In this document: in pieces, positions 29,226-39,783 of the stretch | Layout: each line of letters starts with the position of its first letter | Numbering within the stretch: the first letter of the stretch is position 1 | The notes under the pieces: generated by a model | Database searches by the model: none | The model's input: only the letters and a program-made list of their open reading frames with translations | Told to the model about the DNA's origin: nothing | NCBI GenBank assembly: GCA_963971575.1 | Contig: OZ020612.1 | Coordinates: 36,249,916-36,313,915 of the forward strand | From: Liopterus haemorrhoidalis | Taxonomy: Eukaryota; Arthropoda; Insecta; Coleoptera; Dytiscidae | Length of the DNA stretch: 64,000 nt | Direction of reading: 5' to 3' | Program-made: the position numbers and the translations under genes

Positions 29226-30213
29226 AAAAATTGATGTGAAGTGTGAATTTTCACACATTTTAGGGTTTCGCAGGTATTTAGTAAGTGAATGATGATTATT
29301 GAGATACCAAAACAAATTTTATGTTAACATGTTTTTTTTGTTAATTTTAATTCGAATGCCTAATACCATTATTTAGGTTTCTAAATATGTGCAGTATTTT
29401 TTTTTTTTTTTTAATATAGTAAGGTTCATTAATATATTGAAACCTATGGCTTCCATTGGTTGTTTAAGTCATAACCCCACCCCTCTGGTTTCGTGTATTC
29501 AATTTCAACTGGTTATTAAATTTGAGCTTTTAACAATTAAATTTAACATTTGCACAAATATAACTAGAATTTTGAAAAGATAATTTAAACAAAATAAAAA
29601 TGAAAAAAAAAAAAAACAGAAAGAATAAAGTTGCCTTGAGAGCGGAGCGAACGTAAGTTTGCAAATTAGAACGCCAGCATGCTATCCAATACACTATCAA
29701 AGCATGCGACTCCACTATCTTTGCTAAGTTATTAAATATTTTAAGTAGTCAAGCAAATAACACAAAAAATGCGTTATTTTCCGAAAGCATAATTTGATCA
29801 AAAATTCCTGTTGTACTATTCCGGTTCACACAAATGTACATTACTTAGCATTTTTTCAGATTTTTAGTTTAAACCATCTGGGCTACAGGGTGTGGGACAC
29901 AATTTTGGCAAAATTCACGTCTAAATAATTTATTTTGCAAAAATAAAATTTTGATCGTTAATCCACTTTCATCTGATTTAAAAAATATGATTTTTTTTCT
30001 ATGAGCAGATATTTGTTTATATTTTTAGGGGGATATGTTTTTTAGATGTTTTAGTATTTTTCCTATGTGCGGGTCAAAGAGTTGTATAAGCATGCCAAAT
30101 TTCAACTCTCTAGGTTTAGCCGTTTGGCTACAATTTTTACCGAACAGTCAGACAGACGACAAAATGACGGTGTAAGGGTTTTTTGGTTCTACCTGCAAAA
30201 CCCTAAAAAGAAT
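29226..30213. repeat. dispersed repeat family Y, copy 2 (both ends present)
   Basis: The start GATGTGAAGTGTGAATTTTC, then TTTTAGGGTTTCGCAGGTA, pairs with the end TACCTGCAAAACCCTAAAAA. The near-palindrome GTGTGAATTTTCACAC sits just inside. The right part (CTATTCCGGTTC to CCGTTTGGCTACAATTTTTA) matches 15360-15775, and the left part matches 31398-32000. A tRNA-like segment in reverse orientation lies at about 29632-29700. No transposase is present. Confidence 0.7.
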
Positions 30214-31397
30214 TCTTAACAGTATCGAATGGCGATCGTACAAAGATTTATGTAACTGAAATTGAAGACTATAAGAACAAGATTCATCCAAGCGCATGGG
30301 TGCCCACAATAAGGGGCAAGAGGGGGCATTAGCCCCCTCGGAGTCTCTGCTTTTAAGTGTTTTTTTTTGTAACCCTTATGATTTTTTGTTCTCAAATTTA
30401 TCTATTTTATATTATAGCTATTTTTATTATGTCTATTTTATATTTGCTATCAGATGTTAAATACATTTTCGTTCATGTGCATTTACTCGCTTCAAATTTG
30501 CATTAAGGGTCCTCGCAACTGTGGAGCATCTCGGGCCTCGGAAAGGGTAGGAAAGGGCGATAAAGGAGTGCCCGGTAAAACAATGACTCTGGGCTCAGGA
30601 AGGCAACAATACCCCCCCCCCCACCCCGAAAAACCATCATTGCGGTCCCGATGAGAAATAAAAAACTGCACATAGATATAAATTGTACTTCATTTTTTCT
30701 CTAATATAATATATAAGATATGTTTACGTCACATGCTCATCTTCCACGCGGAAGATACCGATAGAAACGCCACAAAGGGGCCCAAATACTGATAACTTAT
30801 GACATCTAACTACCAGTGGCGGCGCCAGCGAGGGGGGGGGGCTAAAAATTATTCAGAATCCCAAATATGCCTGGAGAAAATTAAAAATTTTAAATAAACC
30901 ATAATTCTCGGTTCATTTTGGAGATATTTCGAATTGTGAACGATGGCAGCGGGTCAAGGAGCTTACGACCCGCTTTCGTCTTTGCAAAATTCAGAACATA
31001 TTATTTATAGCTATAAATAATATTCAAAATATATTTTCATTAATATTTATAACGATAAAAAAGTAGTAACCCCCCCCCCCCCAATATTATTACGTCAACT
31101 ATGACGGATGATCATTTATCCAGTTTGAGTATATTAAGTGTGCGCAAGTAAAAAATTACTAATAATAGAGTAGATTTTATAGAAAAAGTCTTTAATTCAA
31201 ATTTGCCAGTGATCGCAAATTCCTTCAATTCCTATTTAAATAGAATTCTGTGTTTGTGAAGGTTTATTTAATAAATTACTAATTATTTTTAAAAATATGC
31301 CTTTATATTTTGTCCCGCCCCTTGAGAAAAATTCTGCGGGCGATTATGACCAAACGGCTTATTTCTATTGTGATTAATTAATTGTGTTTAACATATA
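30214..31397. other. low-complexity spacer with G/C homopolymers
   Basis: Contains AAGGGGCAAGAGGGGGCATT near 30318, a poly-C run at about 30610-30622, CAGTGGCGGCGCCAGCGAGG with a G run at about 30813-30840 (a hAT-like end without partner), and a poly-C run near 31070-31082. The 66-codon frame at 30454-30654 is not supported as a gene. These tracts are typical places for assembly error. Confidence 0.45.
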
Positions 31398-32060
31398 AAA
31401 AATTGTTGTGAAGTGTGAATTTTCACACATTTCAGGGTTTCGCAGGTATATAATAAGCGAAGGCAGCATGCTGAGGATAAATTTTGCTTTGTAGTAATCA
31501 CGGCAAAATGAACGACATTTTTAAGATAATTTATCGTCTGTTAATCTAAGAGCTTTAAAAACAAATGTTATGTTAATATATGTTTTTGTTAATTTTAATT
31601 CGTATACCTAATACCATTATTTAGGTTTCTAAATATGTGCAGTATTTTTTTATATAACAAGGTTCATTAAGATTTTGAAAATTGCGCCTATGGCTTCCAT
31701 TGGTTGTCATATGCTCTGGTCCTTTGGTTTCATATACACGACATATAGAATGAAAATATATTTCCAACATTCCAACTGGTTATTAAATTTACGCTCTTAA
31801 AAATTAAATGCAACATTTGCCAAAATATAACTAGAATTTCTTAAAATAATTTAAACAAAATAAAAATGGAAAGAAAACAAAAAATAAAACTGATTCCTCT
31901 GCCCGGGAGCGAACCTTAGTTTGTTGCGTAACAAACTAAGCTAACCATTAGACCAGGATATGCTTTCCAGTTTAGTGTGTTACATAACTATAACTTTTGT
32001 ACATCGTCAACAAAAAAACACAAAAAATGCATGCTAACGAAGACATTTTTGAATTGCACC
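31398..32060. repeat. dispersed repeat family Y, copy 3 (left part)
   Basis: Starts GTTGTGAAGTGTGAATTTTC, CAGGGTTTCGCAGGTA, and follows copy 2 through ACCATTATTTAGGTTTCTAA, GCCTATGGCTTCCATTGG and ACTGGTTATTAAATTT. The right half with the CCGTTTGGCTACAA block is absent. It carries the best-preserved tRNA-like segment of the family. Confidence 0.7.
31892..31960 (-). other. tRNA-like segment inside repeat Y
   Basis: On the minus strand it reads TCCTGGTCTAATGGTTAG, resembling the A box of a Glu/Gly-type tRNA, and AAGGTTCGCTCCCGGGC, resembling the B box (GGTTCGANTCC). Between them is a perfect 10-bp hairpin, TTAGTTTGTT-ACGC-AACAAACTAA (31916-31939). Only about 4 of 7 acceptor pairs can form, so it is not a functional tRNA gene. 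It may be a SINE-like or tRNA-derived module with a polymerase III promoter. Confidence 0.5.
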
Positions 32061-32410
32061 TCCCTAATATGTTTAGCGTGTTTACTGCAGAAGCGTACAG
32101 TATCTTACAATTGAACTTATAAATGGAAGAAGTCATATCACAAGCAAACATTTCTTTCGGCCGTTTGCACCAGTCATAGTTACAAAATTATTTAACTATT
32201 TATGAGTTAAGTTTAATTAATGATTATATGCATAGCTTTGCACCGTAGGTTGTTGATGTGGTACAGTCTGTTCCAAACGGTTAAGCGGAACTAAATGGGA
32301 ATTATTTTAGGTTGTCACGCGAAGGGACCTTGCTTGGGTTATTTCATTTTTCACGTTGGGATGTCAAAATTTAAAATTCCAACAATGAAACCATGGAAAC
32401 GAATGACATA

Positions 32411-34243
32411 CAGTCTGTTCCATACGGTTAAGCGGAACTAAATGGGTATTTCTTGTCCTTAAGTTGTCACGAGAATCGAGCTTGCTTGGGATATTTCACG
32501 TTTCATGTTGGTAACTTTAATGTCAATTGGCATTCAATGGAGAAATGTCAAAAGGCAAACACGTGTCGTTCTTGTTAAAAAAGAAAATATTTAAAACGTA
32601 TAAAACATTTTGGAAAACTAACAAATTTAAGAAATGGGAGGTGGTAAAATTAGTGTCTGCGTCGTTTGAAGTAAAAACCTATTATAAGTTTAAGATTTAT
32701 GTCAACTTTAGATATCTGCCAATTTTTGATATATTTTATATGTTAATCTTTATTTAATTTTATAGGTTTCAGAACAAGTGGTACGAAAGATTGTGAATGG
32801 AGGGATAGAAAGTTTAAAAGAACAAGCATGCAGTGCTGTGAAGCACAAAAATTTAGAATTTTGGAATTACATTTTTAAAAAAGATTTGGCAAAAAATATA
32901 TATTGCCTACAAATAATAAATATTCCCTTTACACTTTTGTATTATTATTTTTATATTTTAATATATTTATAATTAAAATTATTATTGATAAAAATATGTG
33001 CAAATATTTTTGACTAACGGCTTCTTGGGGACCAGAGCTCTCCATTGCTCGTATGATCTGTAGTTTTTTCACATACTTTTGTCTATTGGACATGTCTCAG
33101 TACAATATATGAGTCTGTATAAAGTACGAGCTGGGACGAGAATAGTAGGCATGAAATAGTTTAATGAGACATGGATACAGAAAGATAGTGTTAATTCCTG
33201 CAAAATCGAACAATTTTAATACTGTGTTGGACCCTGATTCGTCCACTTATAACTATACGAATTTAATCAAAGGTCTTGGCAGAGTCGAACTACCACAGGG
33301 CTGAACCTTAAGCCGCATTCAGAGCTCTAAAATCAATAGACTAGCTTATAGCTACAGTCTTAGTGAAAGACAGTAATAATTATAAGGTTACTATATTACC
33401 TCTATATATACTAGATTCTTAGTATAAGCAGAGGTATATAAGTAATATCCATATGTCTCTACTACAATTCTCTCTTTCACCGCTGTCTACCGGCCGAGTC
33501 CTTTCTTTCGGTTACTTTCAACACAACATTTTTTTCTAATAATTAATAGTCTAGTTCTTTTATTTTATTTATTTATTTTTCTGACTAATTTTATTTTATC
33601 GACATCCTAGAACCCAACATTCAAAGTATCATACAACACATCGGTCCAGTTATTTTGGGATAATTTCAATTGTAATACACTTCATAATTATATATACGGA
33701 AATAAAAAGATGACTACCTAATAAAAAAAAAACAAACAATTTTCAGAAAAAATACAATGAATATTTGTTAAAACTAATATATTCCAAAAATTTGTATTGA
33801 AACTGACACGAAAAGGGTAAGTGTTTACAACATCCCACTTCACACTTGCGCATACGTCAAACACATGTCATTTGTTTAATATACAGAGATTCTATACAAG
33901 TGGGACTGTGCAGAACTTTTATTTATGTCATTAAACTAGAAGATGGTAGCTCGCTTCGCTCGGCTTCTTCTAACCAAACACTTACTAACCTAACCTAAGA
34001 TAGTGTTTTGTCATTAAACTAGAAGATGGTTAGCTCGCTTCTAGAAACCATTATTTTAGAGCCACTGACAATTCTTGAATTATTTAGTGTAGTCGTTATG
34101 TGCTGCCATCTGTATAAAGTTTGAAGGGGGATATTGTAAACATTGGCCCAATGCTTAAACAAAACGACCGAAAAGCACGATTTAAACGATGAAAGTAACT
34201 AAATTGCAAAATCTAGTTCCGCTTAACCGTGTGGAACAGACTG
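32411..34243 (+). mobile_element. 1.83-kb TA-flanked element with family T ends (putative MITE parent)
   Basis: CAGTCTGTTCCATACGGTTA at the left and ...CCGTGTGGAACAGACTG at the right, with TA duplicated exactly. About 110 bp of the left end (to TTTCATGTTGG) and about 95 bp of the right end (from GCTTAAACAAAACGACCGAA) match the ends of the 408-bp MITEs, whose middle is different and shorter. It encodes a split helix-turn-helix-like ORF near its left end, but no DDE domain is readable between 32980 and 34130, so this copy is probably dead. A ~30-bp word (GTCATTAAACTAGAAGATGG) is repeated at 33928 and 34011. Confidence 0.85.
32527..32972 (+). pseudogene. transposase-like N-terminal helix-turn-helix, two exons
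   Basis: The frame ATG at 32527 gives 48 basic residues ending KWEVVKLVSASFE. At GAA/GTAAAA (32671) a 95-bp intron can be removed to the TTTTATAG acceptor (32765), joining in frame to VSEQVVRKIVNGGIESLKEQ. The join restores VVKLVSASFEVSEQVVRKIV, the shape of the helix-turn-helix of Tc1/mariner-type transposases (xVSxxTVxRIV). Without splicing, both frames run into AT-rich non-protein-like sequence. The frame ends at 32972 without a catalytic domain. Assignment rests on motif shape and on the TA-flanked terminal repeats. Confidence 0.55.
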
Positions 34244-34615
34244 TATGTCAAAATTAAATATTTTTTTTAGATATTTTAATGACAAAAAAATAAATAAATG
34301 GGAAATTTGTATTAAGAATGACACAAAAAATCAAAATATAAAGAAAATGACATTTTAAAATGATATTAACCTTAACCAAAAAATGTTTATTGTAAGTATG
34401 ATTTACAAAGCTTAAAAAAAACGGCCGAAAGGCACGATTTAAACGATGAAAGTAACTAGATAGCAAAATCTAGTTCCGCTTAACCGTTTGGAACAGACGG
34501 TCTATAATTATTTTTCTTAACTTGGCGACATTGTCATGAAAAAATCGGCAGTTGACATAATTTTTCTTTTGCTTGTTTAATTTGAGTGACGTACTGTCAA
34601 AAATAAAGTATGTTA

Positions 34616-35023
34616 CAGTCTGTTCCAAACGGTTAGGCGGAACTAAATGGGAATTTCGTCCTTTTAGGTTGTCACGAGAAGGGACCTTGCTTGGGTTATT
34701 TCATTTTTCACGTTGGAATGTCAAAATTTAAAATTCCAACAAAGATACCATGGAAACGAATGACATATGTCAAAATTAAATTATTTTTTTTACATATTTT
34801 AATGACAAAAAAATAAATAAATGGGAAATTTGTATTAAGAGTAACACAAAAAATCAAAATATAAAGAAAATGACATTTTAAAATGATATTAACCTTAACC
34901 AAAAAATGTTTATTGTAAGTAGGATTTACAAAGCTTAAACAAAACGGCCGAAAAGCACTATTTAAACGATGAAAGTAACTAGATTCCAAAATCTAGTTCC
35001 GCCTAACCATTTGGAACAGATTT
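34616..35023. mobile_element. MITE family T, copy C (408 bp)
   Basis: Starts CAGTCTGTTCCAAACGGTTA after TA and ends CCATTTGGAACAGATTT before TA. Same orientation and interior as copies B and E, including the CCTTGCTTGGGTTATTTCA and TTTATTGTAAGTAGGATT blocks. Same length as copy A. Non-coding. Confidence 0.92.
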
Positions 35024-35517
35024 TAATGACGTTTAAAGTTTCGACAAGTTGACGTTTTGTCTAACTCTCCTAAAATTATATCTGCTAAAAATGTAAATTA
35101 ACAATAAATATTGGTGGAAAAAACTAAAAGGAATTATGCTGCTAATTTTATAAAAAAATTATGTGCAAAAATGTAATAAAAATACATACAATAAATATAA
35201 ACATAAAAATATATATTTGAATGTTTACTTTATTAAAATTATTATTTTACACTATTCTATAATATTTTAATTACAAAAGTCATTCAAATTTTTGTCCATC
35301 TATTATCAATTGATGTAACACGTATTAATCTAGTTCTTCAGGTACCGGCGGCACTGAGTTGACAGGGACGCAAAAATTATTTTCCTTGCTTTTGTTCATC
35401 ACTTTTTCTTTACCGATGAGAGGAAGCGCCAAATTGGTACCTTGCCTCGGGTGCAGCAATACCTTGGTTGGACTCAGACTGGCAGCACAATATTCTTTCA
35501 TATTTAGTTCTTACATA
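35024..35517. other. spacer without recognised features
   Basis: AT-rich, ending with a short GC-richer stretch (35340-35500). No gene or repeat was recognised. Confidence 0.45.
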
Positions 35518-35933
35518 AAGTCTGTTCCAAATGGTTAGGCGGAACTAGATTTAGCAGTCTAGTTACTTTCATCGTTTAAATCGTGCTTTTCGGCCGTTTT
35601 GTTTAAGCTTTGTAAATCATACTTACAATAAACATTTTTTAGTTAAGGTTAATATCATTTTAAAATGTCATTTTCTTTATATTTTGATTTTTTGTGTCTT
35701 TCTAAATATAAATTTCCCATTTATTTATTATTATTATTTTTTTTCATTAAAATATGTAAAAAAAATAATTTAATTTTGACATATGTCAATCGTTTCCATG
35801 GTTTCATTGTTGGAATTTAAAATTTTGACATTCCAACGTGAAAAATGAAATAACCCAAGCAAGGTCCCTTCTCGTGACAACCTAAAAGAACGAAATTCCC
35901 GTTTAGTTCCGCCTAACCGTTTGAAACAGACTA
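35518..35933. mobile_element. MITE family T, copy D (416 bp, inverted)
   Basis: AAGTCTGTTCCAAATGGTTA after TA to CCGTTTGAAACAGACTA before TA. Orientation as copy A, opposite to C and E. A (TTA)-rich stretch near 35720 accounts for the extra length. Confidence 0.92.
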
Positions 35934-35945
35934 TACTCGTATATT

Positions 35946-36506
35946 GGGTGCGTTTTGTTGTGTCAATTCTGGTTTCGGTTTAATCAGAATACGCATTTTG
36001 TTGGGAAAATATTCTCATTCTATTCATTCTACTCATTCGATGATTTGAGGTCGAACGACTGGAATGAATAAGTGTGGTGGGGATGAAAAGTAAGTAATAT
36101 TTGAATGCAGTTGTTTTCATTTGGATTTTAAATGTATTAGAATTAAATCTTGGTATTACTGCTTCAAAATAATTTCCGCTTTTAGGTATAATATGTCTTA
36201 AATAAATACCTATATAATTTTAATATAGTATTCTTAAATAATAAATTTAAAATGTGTATAGGTACAATTCAATTATTCGTTCTAAAACATTACGTTCTAG
36301 AATATTTGCTTCAAATATAAAGTTTTCGTAATCTGTATTTATTATTTATATTATCCATTTAGATGAAATATGTTCGTTATTTGTTCTGCAACCATATGAC
36401 TTAACCTCCATGCAAATGTCATTCCATGTTTACTTCACGGTCAGAATTGTCGTTTTCTTGCGCATCAATTCTAGTACTTCTAACCAGCCACCAACAAAAC
36501 GCACCC
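35946..36506. mobile_element. 561-bp MITE with GGGTGCGTTTTGTTG ends
   Basis: GGGTGCGTTTTGTTG at 35946-35960 is exactly complemented at 36492-36506. ATT precedes and follows, suggesting a 3-bp duplication. GGGTGCGT ends with a 3-bp target fit PIF/Harbinger-like elements, but there is no coding support. It lies 12 bp from MITE copy D. Confidence 0.6.
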
Positions 36507-36868
36507 ATTGTGAAGTACACAAGCAGTAACTATTATTGGCATCTATTTTAAATAAGCCAATATTGGAACCGTCGTTTTAGCACAAAACTATATTTTTAGA
36601 TAAACGAAATCATTACCTATTTTTTATAAATGCAATTTTGTCGATAGTAGGTATCATAATAATTTACTCTTCTTTTTTTTTTAATCTAAATAAAAGTATA
36701 TCTACGTCTATTCTTTGTCCATATTTATAATAAAATTGTACTAATCAATCTTTCTTTTATAGTCAAATGTCAAACAATAAATGTCAAATTCTTAATTACT
36801 ATTTAATCCGTACCCATGGTAGTGATTAAATTGTATTAATAGTCAACAGCTTAAGCCTGAATTAAGTA

Positions 36869-37275
36869 CAGTCTGTTTCAAACGCTTAGGCGGAACTAAA
36901 TGGGAATTTCGTTCTTTTAGGTTGTCACGACAAGAGACCTTGCTTGGGTTATTTAATTTTTCATGTTGGGATGTCAAAATTTAAAATTACAACAATGAAA
37001 CCATGGAAACGAATGACCTATGTCAAAATTAATTTATTTTTTTTGTATATTTTAATGACAAAAAAATAAATAAATGGGAAATTTCTATTAAGAATGACAC
37101 AAAAAATCAAAATATAAAGAAAATGACATTTTAAAATGATATTAACCTTAACCAAAAATGTTTATTGTAAGTATGATTTACAAAGCTTAAACAAAACGGT
37201 CGAAAAGCACGATTTAAACGATGAAAGTAACTAGATTGCAAAATTTAGTTCCGCTTAACCGTGTGGAACAGACTG
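36869..37275. mobile_element. MITE family T, copy E (407 bp)
   Basis: CAGTCTGTTTCAAACGCTTA after TA to CCGTGTGGAACAGACTG before TA. Same orientation as B and C. It lies 200 bp from the 3' end of the U2 snRNA gene. Confidence 0.92.
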
Positions 37276-37477
37276 TATGGGGTGCAATGAAATTTAATTT
37301 TTAATTTTTAGTTAAGAGTTAATTATGACCGGTGCAAACGGCCGTTAGTAAATAAATGTAACAACTGAGTAATGGTTTGAGGTTGGTTAAATCTCTTTAC
37401 GTGAATGGTACTTAATTTAACCAAGTTTGACGTCATCTCATATATATGGAGTTATACTGTGTTTTATTACTATAAAA

Positions 37478-37627
37478 GTGGGCCATTCCCGGCGGTACTG
37501 CAATACCGGGCCGGCCCATGACAGAGGTGGAGCAAGCCCCTAGCTCTCCGTCATTTCCCAAAAATCAGTTTAATATACTGGTCCTGCTGTGCAGGACATA
37601 TCAGATATTAAGCTGATAAGAACAGAT
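37478..37627 (-). ncRNA. U2: U2 snRNA gene, 3' part (from about nt 39)
   Basis: On the minus strand this reads ATCTGTTCTTATCAGCTTAA, TATCTGAT, TATATTAAACTGATTTTTGG (branch-region hairpin and Sm site), GGGGCTTGCTCCACC (stem III) and GGCCCGGTATTGCAGTACCG (stem-loop IV, ending GGCCCAC): the full 3' portion of U2 in order. Stem IIa (GTCCTGC/GCAGGAC) and stem IV pair well, so the RNA would fold and was probably functional before interruption. The 5' part lies at 42270-42304, separated by a retrotransposon in the same orientation. Confidence 0.95.
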
Positions 37628-38191
37628 TGTTTTATTGACTTGAAAATGATTTACATAAATTTTACAAAGGTATTATTTTAACAAAATGGTGCAAATTTGT
37701 GAAATTGTTACAGATAAATAATTTCAAAAAGAATAAATAAATAAATACATAAAAAAAAACATAAAAAATATAAATAAATAAATAACATAATGAGTAGTGA
37801 CGGAAGTGAGTAGTGGTGTCTGGTGATGCGATCAGTCCGATTCGGATGAGGATACTACGTGGTGCTGACGAAAGCCGGTGATGTGTTCCACGTATATATC
37901 TCTACTCCATCTGACTGTGTCGCTTACCACCCGGGTGACACTCTTATGGACCGACCTTGGACACTGTTTTAGTTTTTGACCGGTTCAGAGATGGCGAGAG
38001 AATGCAAAATAAATAGATATATTACGAACGTAGCCGACTTCGAACGACCAGTAGCTTCGTGTTGTGTTGTTTTTAAGTCGCTGAGTAACTGCCATTATTT
38101 TTAGTTTGGAGTTAATTAGTTTTGTTTATTTTGATATTGTGTTTTGTGTTTTCTTTTGTAAATTATGTTAATGTCCAGATAATAGTATATG

Positions 38192-38339
38192 AAAAATAAA
38201 ATAACTCTACTTTTGGACAGTCAGTATTTATTTTCGAATCACAACGTTTCGCTGTTAGATAAACAGCTGTATTTCTAACAGTGAAAAGTTTTGTTTCTAA
38301 AATAAATATTGACAGTCCAAAAGTAACTTATTTTATTTC
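38192..38339. repeat. 148-bp foldback in the Utopia 3' region
   Basis: AAATAAAATAACTCTACTTT, TGGACAGTCAGTATTTATTTT on the left are mirrored on the right (AAAATAAATATTGACAGTCC...ATTTTATTT). A smaller inverted pair (TTTCGCTGTTAGA / TCTAACAGTGAAA) fills the loop. It may be a small MITE that entered the Utopia 3' UTR. Confidence 0.65.
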
Positions 38340-38593
38340 TCAGTAATTATAATGTAATTTTGTGTTCCAAAAATAAATAGCTTAGATCTTTTATTTAAAT
38401 TTATTTATTTAGATTCCTTATATATATTATTACAGGTTTTTAAATATATGTATTTTTTTGTTTATTGTAAAACTTTTGTTAATATAAATAACAAAATGTT
38501 GCAATACACAAAAAAATATATATTTCATACAATAATTATAAACCTAAAACTGATAGTACAATTCAAATTTGGCGGTTCAGTTTTTTAGTTTTT

Positions 38594-39521
38594 GGCTGGT
38601 TCATAGGAGCGCTGTTAGACGTACTAAATTTTCTTGCTGGGACTGTCCGTTCTTCTTATATGTTCTGTGGTCGCTTACTACCAACTTCTTCATCAAACGC
38701 ATGTACGACCTGGAACATAATTTTGATAAGAAAGAGTCGTTGTTCTTGTCCCATGCGCTTACTATTACCGCTTCTAGAGTTATATCTCTGTAGCCCTGGT
38801 TGCGGTATAATTCTATTAGGGGGCGATACTTAGAAATTTTCTCCTCTCGCGCAGCATTGAACGCTACCAACCTGTTTTCGAACGGTACTGTCACATCTAC
38901 AATATGCAGTTGTCGTCCCTTCGAGATGACTAGGTCTGGTCACAGGCGCGTCCCGGGAATAATCCTGTCCCTGGAAATCAAATCAAATTTTGTTCTTGCC
39001 GCGCGTTGGATACGGTCGAGTATCGCGTCGTGTCGCTCTTTATTTGCCGCTGAATACCTCATGCAGTGGCACAGAACATGTGGCAGAGACTCCAGTTGGT
39101 ATCCACATCTTCTGCACCGTTTATCTGCGGTGTCATCTCTGGTATTGGAGTTGACGGGTAGGAGATTTAGTCGCGCTCTATGAATAAATCGCCAGTCCGT
39201 AAAGCGAGTGTACGCTCCGTCGCGGATGAAGTGGGAACTGACTGGGTCGGCAGCGACACACTCTATTGCCTTGCCAAGGCTGCGCAAGTCTAGAAGTCTA
39301 TGCAATTTTTGTGTATTGCAGACTTCCCGAATGATGGCCATCGTCTTGCGCCTATGCAACGGCGGTATGTTATTTGTGCCCACTCGTATGTTGGTGTTGA
39401 AACCACCTTGATGAAACCACCAGGTAGCATCCAGATGTCTGGACGCTAGTCCGGCAGTCGACCACACCGTTTTCAATTCGTCAGTTCTCTTCTTGAAAGT
39501 GGCGTCATTGTCCCCTGACAT
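38594..39521 (-). pseudogene. Utopia copy 1: C-terminal CCHC and RLE domain
   Basis: The 193-codon frame (39521-38940) gives HLDATWWFHQGGF, HFIRDGAYTRFTDWRFIHRA, then KRCRRCGYQLESLPHVLCHC, a C-x2-C-x8-H-x3-C zinc motif, followed by AILDRIQRAARTKFD and the RLE core (R-PDLVI, DVTVPFENRLVAFNAAREEK). After one frameshift near 38930 the rest continues at 38894-38601: KYRPLIELYRNQGYRDITLE, SAWDKNNDSFLSK, RLMKKLVV. The PD...D...K pattern is that of restriction-like endonucleases. WDK (38745-38753) is the position that carries the R1-type insertions in copy 2. Confidence 0.85.
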
Positions 39522-39783
39522 ATATCACCCTAGCAATTCATCTGTCGGATCTTCGTTTATGCGGCGGCGCACTACCGCGCTTAGGTGGTCGCGCGCTAAT
39601 TGCATTATCAGTGGATCGTTTGAGCTCAGTAGTTTGAAAGATGAGTCTACGCTCGCTATGTCCACTGACTCGGCCATTAGTGCTTACTACATAGTCCCGA
39701 CCTGGATGGTCCGTAGATGTACTCATTGACTGCTTCCTGTGGCACATTTAGAGTTCTCTTTATCTCTGGGCATAATATGTTGT

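Larger units (their letters stand above)
32264..34500. mobile_element. MITE family T, copy B, split by an inner element
   Basis: The left half (32264-32410) begins CAGTCTGTTCCAAACGGTTA after TA and runs to GAATGACATA. The right half (34244-34500) continues TATGTCAAAATT and ends CCGTTTGGAACAGACGG. Joined, the halves give the ~400-bp MITE sequence seen in copies C and E. The inner element entered at the TA in the middle and duplicated it. The left terminus is TA-flanked; the right flank is mutated. Confidence 0.9.

Noticed and set aside
31892..31960. functional tRNA gene
   Set aside because: Box-like words are present but the acceptor stem does not pair and the hairpin replaces a normal anticodon arm.
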